Below, in pieces: positions 34,199 to 43,022 of a stretch of 64,000 nucleotides of DNA. The position numbers and the translations under genes are program-made. The notes below the pieces were generated by a model. It saw only the letters and a list, made by a program, of their open reading frames with translations. It was not told where the DNA came from and searched no databases. The stretch is taken from contig NZ_CP009286.1 of assembly GCF_000758685.1 (NCBI RefSeq), forward strand, positions 2,944,501-3,008,500. Direction: 5' to 3'. Numbering within the stretch: the stretch's first letter is position 1; each line of letters begins with the position of its first letter. The DNA is from Paenibacillus stellifer. Its GTDB lineage: Bacteria > Bacillota > Bacilli > Paenibacillales > Paenibacillaceae.

Positions 34199-36532
34199 AT
34201 GGCGCCGTATAAACGCAAGACGCCAGATGAAATTCTGGAATCGATCTCCCGGCTGCAGCGAGGCAGGCTGAAGATCATAATCGGCTCTGTCAGCGGATCG
34301 GGCAAAACGTATCATATGCTCCAGGAGGGCAGGCAACTGAAGCAGCAAGGCATCGATGTTGTATACAGTGCCGTATCGACAATGAAGCGGGCGGAGACCG
34401 TCCAGCAGCTTCAAGACCTGGAGAGTGTGCCGAGTATTCATTGGTGGAGGGATGGCATCGAGCAAAAGGATCTCCCGGTAGAAGTCCTGCTTGAACGGAA
34501 TCCGGAGGTGCTGCTGGTCGACGGTCTCGCCCATCGCAACCGGAAGGGTGCACGCTTTCGCACAAGGCTCGAGGACATCCGCTTCTTGATGAATAACGGC
34601 ATCAGTGTCATTACAACCGTCAATGTCTACGAGCTGGAAGGAGCAGGTGAAGCCATTTTTCAGAAGACGGGTATCAGGTCAGAGGTTACAGTCCCGCTGG
34701 ATACGCTGGAGCTCGCGGATGAAGTGCGCCTGATCGACGTCTCGCCGGAGACGATCCTGACGCGGATTGAAGAAGGAGTGCTCGGCCAATCAGCTCATCC
34801 CGCCCTGTCGCGCAGAGGAAATCTGGCTGTGCTTCGCGAAGCGGCCTTGCGTCTCGTGGCAGAGGGCGTCAACGAATCTCTGGAGAAGCACCGGGATGAG
34901 AATGGATTAATCGGACCTTCCGGGGCCATCGAGCGTATCCTGGTCTCCGCCCAGTATCATTGGAACGGCTCTTTATATGTAAGAAGAGGGCAGCAAATCG
35001 CCAAACGGCTGAACGGAGAGTTAATGGTCGTAACCTTTGTGAAGCCGGGCAAGCCGCTCAGCAAAGAGCAGATAACCTTCAAGCAGTCAATCACGAAGCT
35101 GGTCAAACGTGTGGATGCGAGATTCGAAGAGCTGCCTTTGATCAATATTCGCCAGATGCCGACACTGCTCGTGCGCTACGCGATCCGCAATAAGGTGACA
35201 AGAATCGTGATGGGCCACTCCAATAAAAGCCGCTGGCAGGAAAAATGGCAGGGCTCTATCGCCAACCGCGTGCTGCGCAAGACGAGGAACATCGATGTGT
35301 TCCTGATGGCAGACCGTGCGGAGCGGGAAGGGGAGCGCATTCTTCCTATCAAACCCGGGGCCAAAAGCCCTGAAGAACCCTTTCACCGTCTGACCCGCCA
35401 AGAGATGCAGAAGAAGATTGAGAAGATCCGCCACGGCACGCTCAAGGTGTATATCGGCGCGTCTCCCGGAGTGGGCAAAACCTATAAGATGCTGCAGGAA
35501 GGAAACCTGCTTCTGAATAAAGGCATCGATGTGATGATTGGCCTCTTGGAAACACACGGGCGGAAGGAGACACAGGAACAGATCGGGCGATTGCCGGTTA
35601 TCCCACGGGCCAAGATCGCTTATACATCCGCCGTACTGGAGGAAATGGACACCGAAGCGATCATTGCGCGGCATCCGGAGGTTGTGCTTGTCGATGAGCT
35701 TGCGCATACCAATGTCCCAGGCAGCCGAAACCGGAAGCGGTATGAAGATGTGATCAACCTGCTGGAGAACGGGATTTCCGTCATTACAACAGTGAATGTG
35801 CAGCATCTGGAGAGCTTGAACGATGCGGTCGCCCAGTTGACGGGCGTACGGGTCAGGGAGACGGTGCCGGATGCCATACTGAAAATGGCGAATGAAGTGG
35901 AGCTGATCGACGTTACTCCGCAAATGCTCCAGGAACGGATGCGGGAGGGGAAAATTTACGCGGCGGATAAAGTGAATCAGGCGCTGGAATCCTTTTTCAA
36001 AATCGGCAATCTGATCGCCCTTCGGGAGCTGGCACTAAGAGAAATCGCCGATGATGTGGATGAGCGGCTGGAAGCATGGGACCGGGACTCCGCCTTTCGG
36101 GGGGCATGGAGCAGGCAGGAGGTTATCTTCGTCTGCGTGGATATGGACGCCCGCGCGGAGCGGCTCATTCGCCGCGGATTTCGGATCGCTCATCGCCTCA
36201 AGGCGGAATGGTACGTGCATTATGTGCACTGCGGAGCGGAATTGACGCAAGAGAAGCGGAAGCGCCTCGATGCCCTTCGCCTGCTAACCGAGCGGCTTGG
36301 AGGCAATATGGAGATCACCGAAGTCAAGGGCAGAGTAGATATCAACCGTCAACTGCTGGGCCGGATGAACGCTCTCCATACAACCCAGCTTATTATCGGA
36401 CAGTCACGCAAGCCTCTGTGGCTCTCCTGGTTCAAAGAAAGTCTAGTTCACTATCTGCTCCGGAATGCGCGGCATATGGACATGTTGATCGTTGCTGATT
36501 TCGACCCGAACGTCACAGAGCCGGCAAGGTAG
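34199..36532 (+). CDS. tandem KdpD-sensor/USP protein lacking a kinase
   Basis: 777 aa made of two copies of the KdpD N-terminal domain plus a universal-stress domain, with no membrane helices and no HisKA/HATPase. Copy 1 (about residues 15-385) is divergent: IIGSVSGSGKTYHML and VDGLAHRNRKG. Copy 2 (about 400-777) is canonical: IGASPGVGKTYKMLQ, LVDELAHTNVPGSRNRKRY, ISVITTVNVQHLESLND. Kinase-less KdpD N-terminal proteins exist in some Firmicutes kdp operons, but a fused tandem pair is unusual. It may modulate full-length KdpD or respond to nucleotides. It lies 80 bp after kdpC, with GGGGGAAG before the ATG, so probably co-transcribed. Confidence 0.85.
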   Translation: MAPYKRKTPDEILESISRLQRGRLKIIIGSVSGSGKTYHMLQEGRQLKQQGIDVVYSAVSTMKRAETVQQLQDLESVPSIHWWRDGIEQKDLPVEVLLERNPEVLLVDGLAHRNRKGARFRTRLEDIRFLMNNGISVITTVNVYELEGAGEAIFQKTGIRSEVTVPLDTLELADEVRLIDVSPETILTRIEEGVLGQSAHPALSRRGNLAVLREAALRLVAEGVNESLEKHRDENGLIGPSGAIERILVSAQYHWNGSLYVRRGQQIAKRLNGELMVVTFVKPGKPLSKEQITFKQSITKLVKRVDARFEELPLINIRQMPTLLVRYAIRNKVTRIVMGHSNKSRWQEKWQGSIANRVLRKTRNIDVFLMADRAEREGERILPIKPGAKSPEEPFHRLTRQEMQKKIEKIRHGTLKVYIGASPGVGKTYKMLQEGNLLLNKGIDVMIGLLETHGRKETQEQIGRLPVIPRAKIAYTSAVLEEMDTEAIIARHPEVVLVDELAHTNVPGSRNRKRYEDVINLLENGISVITTVNVQHLESLNDAVAQLTGVRVRETVPDAILKMANEVELIDVTPQMLQERMREGKIYAADKVNQALESFFKIGNLIALRELALREIADDVDERLEAWDRDSAFRGAWSRQEVIFVCVDMDARAERLIRRGFRIAHRLKAEWYVHYVHCGAELTQEKRKRLDALRLLTERLGGNMEITEVKGRVDINRQLLGRMNALHTTQLIIGQSRKPLWLSWFKESLVHYLLRNARHMDMLIVADFDPNVTEPAR

Positions 36533-36626
36533 AATGGATGCTCGGATAGAAGCCGGTTTTCGATAGTTTGTAAAAAACATATGATTTTTCCACTAATTAT
36601 TGGGACTCAAGAAACGGAGGATTATT

Positions 36627-37155
36627 ATGCAGACCAAAATCAATCTGGAAGGCGACTCAACTGCTGCGATCCTCCGGTCAGCGCCGGAATTTTGAGTTGA
36701 AAGGGCTCAAAGGCGCCATCTTCGGAAAAATATCCGGCGGAACCACGAACCCGCTAATGATCATTCTGGTGGGAGCCCTCTTTGCGCTGGCAGCCGAAAC
36801 GATCAGCCAAACTTCGGTGTGGGCACTTGCGGCAAGCACTCAGTCCACCTATTTGCCGATTGTGCTGGGAGTCGTCTTCATGCTTGGCATGATGATCACC
36901 GACACCCTTGGAGGTCTGATTACATTCCGTATGATCCGCCACACGGAGAGAGCAGGCGAATCCTCGCTGCGCGCCATCGGCTGGCTGATTGTCCTGCTCG
37001 CTTACGGCGTGTCGTTCTATCAAGCCTACACCTTCTTTAATCCGGAAGTGGAAATGAATGCAGAAGCGGCTGGCATCGCCATATTCGCAACAGTGTTGAT
37101 ATGCTCGCTGTTCCTCATTCTCCGCTCCAGACGCCGGACGCGCTCCTTGATGTAA
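36627..37155 (+). pseudogene. NicO/NiCoT-like permease, N-terminal half missing
   Basis: A good ribosome-binding site (CGGAGG) and ATG at 36627 lead only 22 codons to a TGA at 36693. In another frame the sequence continues as RRNFELKGLKGAIFGKISGG, then NPLMIILVGALFALAAETIS and GVVFMLGMMITDTLGGLITF to the stop at 37155. This resembles the C-terminal half of NiCoT/UreH-type metal permeases. The N-terminal helices with the metal-binding HxxxxDH motif are absent. The start and the body are therefore out of frame, and the gene is probably a deletion remnant. The family call is moderate. Confidence 0.5.
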
Positions 37156-37239
37156 ATCTTCTTAAGAACCTGGTGACCGTGTAAAGACAGTCTGCCGGGT
37201 TCTTTTTGCAAATCAATTGAACAGCTTCTCCAGTTCTCT

Positions 37240-37701
37240 CTACAATCCGCATTCATCTTTGATAGGGCGGCAGCAGCGGCCCGTTTTGGCCATAGCCTCA
37301 TTCATGAGCTGAATCGAACGCAAGACCATGTCTTTCTCAAAATCGCTCATATACGAGAAGACCTCATCCAGATAGTCATTCATCTGCCGGTCGATCGCAG
37401 CTGCCGCATATTTCCCCTGATCGGTTAAACTAAGCGTATACACCCGCCGGTCGGACGGGTCCGGGGTTTTATTGACGAGGCCCATTTTTACAAGCGACTG
37501 AACTTGCCGGCTAAACGTAGTGATGTCTGTCCCGAGCGTCTCGGCAATTCGCTGCATCGAAGGACTTTGTTGACGATCGACCTCGTACAGGATGTGACTT
37601 TGAACGGGAGAGATGTCACTGCCGCCGATTGTACAGCATTTCTTATTCAGCAGCCCAAAGCGTCTTGTCATGATTTGAAAAAGCTCGCGGGCATTTTCCA
37701 T
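37240..37701 (-). CDS. MarR family regulator with Cys pairs
   Basis: About 153 aa starting MENARELFQIM (AAGGAGAGG upstream; the longer start at 37734 is less likely). The winged helix reads SPSMQRIAETLGTDITTFSRQVQSLVKMGLV, then DPSDRRVYTLSLTDQGK, the standard MarR wing. Cys residues cluster at both ends (NKKCCTIGG near the start and TGRCCRPIKDEC at the end), which suggests metal or thiol sensing. It is convergent with the permease remnant and divergent from the WYL gene. Confidence 0.82.
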   Translation of the reverse strand: MENARELFQIMTRRFGLLNKKCCTIGGSDISPVQSHILYEVDRQQSPSMQRIAETLGTDITTFSRQVQSLVKMGLVNKTPDPSDRRVYTLSLTDQGKYAAAAIDRQMNDYLDEVFSYMSDFEKDMVLRSIQLMNEAMAKTGRCCRPIKDECGL

Positions 37702-37785
37702 TGTGAATTCACCTCTCCTTATTTTATAATCCAATTAATTGCATAATGCAATTATAGCAAGCAAGACAGCGCGGAGGATACGATA

Positions 37786-38733
37786 ATGAACAAAACCGAA
37801 CGGCAGCTTGCCATAACGCTTGAGCTGCAGCGCAGCAGGATGGTTCGGGCGGAGGATTTGGCTGCTCAATTCGAGACGAGCGTGCGGACGATCTACCGCG
37901 ATATTCAAGCATTGAGCGAAGCGGGGGTTCCCATTATCGGGGCTCCCGGACAGGGATACTCGTTAATGGAAGGATACTTCCTGCCGCCGGTCGGCTTTAC
38001 TGCAGAAGAAGCCGTAGCCCTGCTGCTGGGGACGGATTTCATCGGGCAGAAGCTGGATGCCGAATATGGCAATGTGGCCAAGGCAGCCCGGCGCAAAATC
38101 GAAGCGATTCTGCCTGAGCCGGTGCGCGCCGAGTCGCAGCGCGTTCGGGAAACGATGCGGCTGCTTCAAGCCCGTGAGCCGGCGACTGGCGAGAAGGAGA
38201 AGGACTATCTCGGACAGGTCAGGCGCGCGATTCTGGAACGGCGCAAATTAAGCTTTACGTATTTGAAGCATTCGCCGGATTCGGGTGGCAATCGGTTGAA
38301 CAAACGGGAGGTCGCACCATATGGTCTGACGCTCGTTCAAGGGAACTGGATGCTGGTCGCACGCTGCGACCTGCGTCAGGATATCCGCCATTTTCGATTG
38401 TCGCGGATGACAGAGCTTGCCGTGCTGGAAGGGCGCTTTGCCATGCCGCCCGGCTTTAATCTGAGCCGTTACAGCCCGCCGGATGATCGCCATATTCGGG
38501 TGCAGATTCGGGTAAGCCCCGAAATTGCGGATAAAGTCGCCGAGACATGCCATTTTTATTGGGAAGAAACCGAGGTGATGGAAGATGGTCATCTGGTTAC
38601 GTTTCGCGTCAGGCGGCCGGAGGAGCTGCTGCCGTACATCCTGGGATGGGGCGGGGATGCCGAGGTGCTGGAGCCGGAGTCTTTTCGCAGCCGGATTCGG
38701 GAAGAGGCCATAAAAATTGTGAACCGCTACTGA
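37786..38733 (+). CDS. HTH-WYL domain transcriptional regulator (YafY-like)
   Basis: 315 aa. N-terminal DeoR-type winged helix (VRAEDLAAQFETSVRTIYRDIQAL), followed by GVPIIGAPGQGYSLMEGYFL. The WYL ligand domain has KLSFTYLK, REVAPYGLTLVQGNWMLVA and DIRHFRLSRM, and a C-terminal WCX region (VTFRVRRPEELLPYILGWG) completes it. GGAGGA precedes the ATG. WYL regulators sense small ligands or nucleic acid; the target is not clear. The DinB gene lies 66 bp downstream. Confidence 0.86.
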   Translation: MNKTERQLAITLELQRSRMVRAEDLAAQFETSVRTIYRDIQALSEAGVPIIGAPGQGYSLMEGYFLPPVGFTAEEAVALLLGTDFIGQKLDAEYGNVAKAARRKIEAILPEPVRAESQRVRETMRLLQAREPATGEKEKDYLGQVRRAILERRKLSFTYLKHSPDSGGNRLNKREVAPYGLTLVQGNWMLVARCDLRQDIRHFRLSRMTELAVLEGRFAMPPGFNLSRYSPPDDRHIRVQIRVSPEIADKVAETCHFYWEETEVMEDGHLVTFRVRRPEELLPYILGWGGDAEVLEPESFRSRIREEAIKIVNRY

Positions 38734-38799
38734 CACACAGTTGTCAGCAGCGGTTTTATATATTGGAATAAATCCCTTATAGATGGAGGAGTTGTGTGA

Positions 38800-39348
38800 A
38801 TGATGAGAAGTACAACGGAAGCGCTGCACGATTTTGAAGCGAGTGTAGAGCGGTATTTAACCGAACTGGATGACCTCAATATGAAGCAGCTGCTTGAAAA
38901 AAAGAGCGAAGAGGAGTGGTCCATCGGGCAAATGTATATGCATCTGATTCAATCGGCGCAGTTCATGCATTTGCACAATGTCGACCAATGTTTGACCGGA
39001 AGCGATGCGAGCTTGTTCTCAACAGCAGATAAAACGGAGAATGGGAGAGCGGCATTCGAATCGGGGAGCTTTCCGCCTGTACGGATTCGGGTCCCGGCTT
39101 CGCCGCAATACACCCCGCGTCAGCCGGAGAGCAAGGCACAGATTACGGAGGGGCTATGTGCTGTAGCGGAGCGGATGAAACGTATAGAGCCCGCCTTAGG
39201 CCAGGCATCCGAAAGCAATAAAGTTCTTCATCCAAGGCTCGGTGCGTTAACCGCAACAGAGTGGTTTTTGCTGATCGAAATGCATTACCGGCATCACTTC
39301 TTGCAATTGGACCGGCTTAAACAAGAGCTCATAGCTCAGAATAATTGA
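38800..39348 (+). CDS. DinB family protein
   Basis: 182 aa, four-helix-bundle DinB/YfiT type. EEWSIGQMYMHLIQSAQFM holds the first metal His region, and LIEMHYRHHFLQLDRL the second (HxxxH). Members bind a divalent metal and include thiol transferases that use bacillithiol or similar. The substrate is unknown. ATGGAGGAG lies upstream. It may be co-transcribed with the WYL regulator. Confidence 0.8.
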   Translation: MMRSTTEALHDFEASVERYLTELDDLNMKQLLEKKSEEEWSIGQMYMHLIQSAQFMHLHNVDQCLTGSDASLFSTADKTENGRAAFESGSFPPVRIRVPASPQYTPRQPESKAQITEGLCAVAERMKRIEPALGQASESNKVLHPRLGALTATEWFLLIEMHYRHHFLQLDRLKQELIAQNN

Positions 39349-39352
39349 TTTA

Positions 39353-39724
39353 TCATTTCCGCCAAAAGGTTGAACACTCCGCCTTATCACGAATATTAAA
39401 CTCGATTATTCTCTCAAGCAATGCGAAATCAACCGGATGTTCCCACCGGATACGGATCAGCTCCTTGGTGTGATCATAGCCCGACTGCACAATTTCATCA
39501 GAGAAACGGGCTATACCCGCTTTTTCAGGGGCAACAGCCATATGCTGCTTGGATACGCTAAAGCCAATAATAAAGGTGTCGTGATCGGTAAACATGGGCT
39601 GTTTCCACGCGATTTTGGGAACTAAATGGGGAAATTTCTCGGATACCCAAGTCAATACGTCTTCCGTTCTCGCCCGATGCTCCGGATGCTCAATCTGTGC
39701 TAAATACGATGCAAAAACTTCCAT
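39353..39724 (-). CDS. DUF1801 (YdhG/frataxin-like) protein
   Basis: 123 aa. [20 protein letters not shown], then [34 protein letters not shown], typical of the YdhG/DUF1801 iron-chaperone-like family (Fra in B. subtilis). The proposed role is delivering iron for iron-sulfur or heme assembly. AGGAGG precedes the ATG. Convergent with the DinB gene, four bases apart. Confidence 0.82.
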   Translation of the reverse strand: MEVFASYLAQIEHPEHRARTEDVLTWVSEKFPHLVPKIAWKQPMFTDHDTFIIGFSVSKQHMAVAPEKAGIARFSDEIVQSGYDHTKELIRIRWEHPVDFALLERIIEFNIRDKAECSTFWRK

Positions 39725-39901
39725 GTTGTTACCTCCTCAATTCGTACAAAGATGCAGACTTAGTATATCAATGAAATGCCCGGCTTACCACGGCAGCCAC
39801 AACTCTCAATAACTCGACTGCAACTGGGTGAATGAAGAGGGCACAGGAATGACAACATAACGAAGTAGTATACATCTCAACATCCAGAGGAGGATTCTTA
39901 G

Positions 39902-40030
39902 ATGGCTCACCAGAAGAGAAGGAATGAAGCTGCCTGGAAGTCACGGAAGCAAGACCAGCATCCCCATGGTAAAATCAAATCGCTTAAGGAATTGTCCGGC
40001 GAATATGAGGAGAAGCATACTACGGTATAA
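39902..40030 (+). CDS. 42-aa DUF6254-like protein
   Basis: It starts MAHQKRRNEAAWKSRKQDQH and contains PHGKIKSLKELSGEYEEKH. The short basic N-half, the central PHGK and the KSLKEL segment match a family of about 40-residue Bacillales proteins that I recall as DUF6254. AGAGGAGG lies eight bases before the ATG and a terminator follows. Function unknown. Confidence 0.72.
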   Translation: MAHQKRRNEAAWKSRKQDQHPHGKIKSLKELSGEYEEKHTTV

Positions 40031-40037
40031 GCAAGCG

Positions 40038-40069
40038 AAAGACTGTCGGCGAAATGCCGGCAGTCTTTT
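40038..40069 (+). terminator. terminator after the 42-aa gene
   Basis: AAAGACTGTCGGC and GCCGGCAGTCTTT pair around GAAAT, with TTTTG after. Confidence 0.8.
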
Positions 40070-40112
40070 GTATGGTGCTTGAATATTCCAGCAGAGCATG
40101 ATACGATCTATT

Positions 40113-40131
40113 CATCAAAATAAATTGATTA
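40113..40131. promoter_or_regulatory. ArsR-type operator 1, upstream of arsR
   Basis: ATCAA-N6-TTGAT at 40114-40129, an inverted repeat of the size bound by ArsR/SmtB repressors. It is flanked by TC and TA, and the downstream copy differs by one base in the outer arm. It lies about 57 nt before the arsR start, as expected for autoregulation. Confidence 0.68.
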
Positions 40132-40186
40132 TGCACAGTGATGTTCAGAATCACAAACAAATTGCTAGGGAACAGGGGGTGTCAAG

Positions 40187-40537
40187 ATGGCTAAAGAGCT
40201 TGCGGTGGTTTCACAATCTCCAGAGTCTGTTGATTTTGCCGGCTATGAAGCCACATTCAAAGCGTTAGCCGATCAAAAACGGCTGCAAATTATGTATGAG
40301 CTAACTCAGAGGGGGAACGTCTGTGTATGCGAGCTGGTGAGCATTGTGAATATGCCGCAGTCCAAGCTGTCTTATCACTTGAAAATACTGCTGGATGCCG
40401 GTCTAATCATCAAGGAAACGAAAGGAACATGGAGCTTTTACGAGCTGAATCACGCAGAACTAAACCGGACGCTGTCACCCGAGCTATGCTGTATGTTCCG
40501 GAAGGCAGACGACCTCAGCAACGGTTGCTGCTCATAA
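40187..40537 (+). CDS. arsR: ArsR family metalloid-responsive repressor
   Basis: 116 aa. Winged helix with FKALADQKRLQIMYELTQRG, then NVCVCELVSIVNMPQSKLSYHLKILLDAGLI. The CVCEL motif in the recognition-helix region is the type 1 ArsR As(III)/Sb(III) site (consensus ELCVCDL). Additional Cys occur at the C-terminus (PELCCMFRK, NGCCS). It probably represses itself and gshF through the two ATCAA-N6-TTGAT sites. Confidence 0.88.
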   Translation: MAKELAVVSQSPESVDFAGYEATFKALADQKRLQIMYELTQRGNVCVCELVSIVNMPQSKLSYHLKILLDAGLIIKETKGTWSFYELNHAELNRTLSPELCCMFRKADDLSNGCCS

Positions 40538-40560
40538 GCCCACAACGTGGGTTTTTATTT
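40536..40560 (+). terminator. terminator after arsR
   Basis: CCCAC-AAC-GTGGG followed by TTTTTATTT. gshF therefore needs its own promoter, which overlaps operator 2. Confidence 0.72.
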
Positions 40561-40567
40561 GCCCAAT

Positions 40568-40587
40568 TAATCAAAAAAAGTTGATTA
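40568..40587. promoter_or_regulatory. ArsR-type operator 2, upstream of gshF
   Basis: TAATCAA-N6-TTGATTA, perfect 7-bp arms, matching operator 1 in the core ATCAA-N6-TTGAT. A TATAAG -10-like element begins at its right edge, so a bound repressor would block the gshF promoter. Confidence 0.7.
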
Positions 40588-40618
40588 TAAGGAAAAAGAA
40601 GCGAAGGAAGGGATCAAC

Positions 40619-42982
40619 ATGGAGTCTTTGGAGCTGGATTTATTAAAGACCGTTATCGACAATCACTTGAACGAAGAGCTTTTCATGGGTCGATTCGGCC
40701 TTGAGAAAGAAAGTGCACGGGTCGATAAAGAAGGTAAGCTTGCGCTAACCCCACATAAGGCAGCGTTTGGCAGCAAAATGGAGAACCCGTACATCCAGAC
40801 GGATTTTTCGGAGAGCCAGGTGGAAATGATCACGCCCGTCTTCGATTCCATCGAAGAGACCTACCGTTTCCTTGAAGCCCTGCAGGATATCGTGATGCAA
40901 GAATTGAGCCTTACCGGAGAGTATTTATGGACCAGCAGCAATCCCCCCGTCCTTCCGCGCGAAGAGGATATTCCCATAGCCAACATGGAGGATCTTTCAG
41001 AGAATACGTATCGGAGCAATCTGGCACATAAATATGGACGAAAAAAGCAGCTGCTCAGCGGCATCCATTACAATTTTTCGTTTAGTGAGAGCTTATTGAG
41101 GAAGCTATATGAAGCATCAGGCAGCAATGACGGGTACAAGAAATTCAAGGACGGCATCTATTTGAAGGTTGCACGGCATGTGTTGAAATACCGCTGGTTG
41201 CTTATATACCTGACAGGAGCCAGTCCTGTTTTTAATAAAACTTATATAGAGCCATGCGTTTCCCTAAGCCATTCACTGGATCATGACAGCCGCTTCTTTC
41301 CCAACATGAACTCGCTTCGCAATAGCATTTGCGGATATCGCAATCCAAAGCCTGTCTACGTTTCTCATCAGTCCATTGAAGAATATGTGCGGGATTTAAG
41401 AGGTTTAGTCGTTTCGAAGGAATTACTGAGCGCAAAAGAGTTCTATAGCCCGGTCCGGTTAAAACCGGCAAAAGGCGGCGATCCGCTTCAAGCGCTTGTT
41501 GAACAAGGGGCGTCATATCTGGAACTGCGCATGTTTGATATTAACCCGCTCTATAAGAACGGGATCAGCATTGAGATGATGCGGTTCATCCATTTATTTC
41601 TGGTGTACTGTCTGGTGAGACCGGATGAAGCCTTCGATACGATCGCGCAGCAGCAAGCGGACATGGCTGTAGATACGCTAATGCTGGAAGGTCTTCAAGG
41701 ACGACTGAACGATCAGAACAACCTCGTAAGCATGGAAGACAAAGCCCTAGCCATTCTCGATGAAATGCAAGACATGATACGCATCTTAAAACCGGATGAT
41801 CAGACGCTCTTTGACCTGCTTGAGCATATCCGGCAAATGATCGTTAACCCGGATCTCAGCTACGCTTCAATCATCAGATCGGAAATTGAGCAGTCATCTT
41901 ACCTGGACTATCATTTGGATAGAGCCAAGCGGTATTCAGAACATAGTCTCGAATCGGGATACACATTTGCCGGTTATGAGGATTTGGAATTATCGACCCA
42001 GCTCTTGTTAAAAGCCGCGGTTAAGCGCGGGATTCGCATTGAACTCATCGATCGTGAGGATCATTTTGTGGCTCTGACGAAAGGCGATCATACGGAGTAT
42101 GTCAAGCAGGCCACCAAAACCTCGTTGGATTCATACAGTACAGTGTTGATTATGGAGAACAAAATCGTCACAAAAGAAGTACTGGAGCGGCACGGCATTC
42201 GGGTTCCAGGCGGAAAAGCTTATCGGAGCCTACAGGAGGCCATGCAGGAGTATGAAGAATATCGGCAGCGGAAAATTGTCATTAAGCCGAAGTCCACGAA
42301 TTTCGGGCTTGGCATCACGATATTCACCAACAGTTTTACTAAAGAGGAGTATCAGCATGCGCTGGAAATGGCATTCAAATATGATCGGACGGTCCTGCTT
42401 GAAGAATTTATTAAAGGCAAAGAATACCGGTTCCTTGTCATGGGGGATGAGGTTGTCGGGATTCTTCATCGGGTGCCTGCCAATATAGCCGGGGACGGGT
42501 GTCATACGATTGAGCAGCTTATCCATGAGAAAAATAAAGATCCATTAAGGGGAAAAGGCTATAAAACCCCGCTCGAGCAAATTCAATTAGGCGAGGCAGA
42601 GAAAATGTTCCTGAGCAATCAATCCAAAAGTCCGTTTGATGTTCCGGCATTAGGTGAAATTGTCTACTTGCGAGAGAACTCCAACATTAGCACGGGCGGA
42701 GATAGTATTGATTATACAGATCAAATCCCGGACAGCTACAAGCAGATCGCGTTGAAATCGGCTAAAGCTGCCGGAGCCGCGATCTGCGGAGTTGACATGA
42801 TGATCGAAGATGTCACCAAAGAGGCAGCGCATAATAACTACAGTGTTATTGAAATCAACTTCAATCCTGCCATTCATATTCATTGCTACCCTTATCAGGG
42901 CAAGAACCGGAGAGCGGACGAGAAGATTCTTGATTTGCTGTTCGGAACCACAGGCACAATAAGTGGAGAAGCCATCCTATGA
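40619..42982 (+). CDS. gshF: bifunctional glutamate-cysteine ligase/glutathione synthetase
   Basis: 787 aa, the usual GshF (GshAB) length. The N-terminal half is gamma-glutamylcysteine ligase (GRFGLEKESARVDKEGKL, QTDFSESQVEMITPV, SGIHYNFSFSE, YLELRMFDINP). The C-terminal half is an ATP-grasp synthetase (KIVIKPKSTNFGLGITIF, LLEEFIKGKEYRFLVMGDEV, GVDMMIEDV, VIEINFNPAIHIHCYPYQGK). It makes glutathione in two steps. Placement beside arsR with a matching operator suggests arsenite-induced glutathione synthesis. Confidence 0.94.
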   Translation: MESLELDLLKTVIDNHLNEELFMGRFGLEKESARVDKEGKLALTPHKAAFGSKMENPYIQTDFSESQVEMITPVFDSIEETYRFLEALQDIVMQELSLTGEYLWTSSNPPVLPREEDIPIANMEDLSENTYRSNLAHKYGRKKQLLSGIHYNFSFSESLLRKLYEASGSNDGYKKFKDGIYLKVARHVLKYRWLLIYLTGASPVFNKTYIEPCVSLSHSLDHDSRFFPNMNSLRNSICGYRNPKPVYVSHQSIEEYVRDLRGLVVSKELLSAKEFYSPVRLKPAKGGDPLQALVEQGASYLELRMFDINPLYKNGISIEMMRFIHLFLVYCLVRPDEAFDTIAQQQADMAVDTLMLEGLQGRLNDQNNLVSMEDKALAILDEMQDMIRILKPDDQTLFDLLEHIRQMIVNPDLSYASIIRSEIEQSSYLDYHLDRAKRYSEHSLESGYTFAGYEDLELSTQLLLKAAVKRGIRIELIDREDHFVALTKGDHTEYVKQATKTSLDSYSTVLIMENKIVTKEVLERHGIRVPGGKAYRSLQEAMQEYEEYRQRKIVIKPKSTNFGLGITIFTNSFTKEEYQHALEMAFKYDRTVLLEEFIKGKEYRFLVMGDEVVGILHRVPANIAGDGCHTIEQLIHEKNKDPLRGKGYKTPLEQIQLGEAEKMFLSNQSKSPFDVPALGEIVYLRENSNISTGGDSIDYTDQIPDSYKQIALKSAKAAGAAICGVDMMIEDVTKEAAHNNYSVIEINFNPAIHIHCYPYQGKNRRADEKILDLLFGTTGTISGEAIL

Positions 42983-43022
42983 TATAATAATTTCAATATA
43001 TTACTAGGTGGAGATGGTGCAG

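Noticed and set aside
36051..36498. Two plus-strand ORFs (64 and 140 aa) inside the tandem KdpD-like gene
   Set aside because: Alternate-frame shadows of a continuous conserved frame, Arg/Gly-rich and without start signals.
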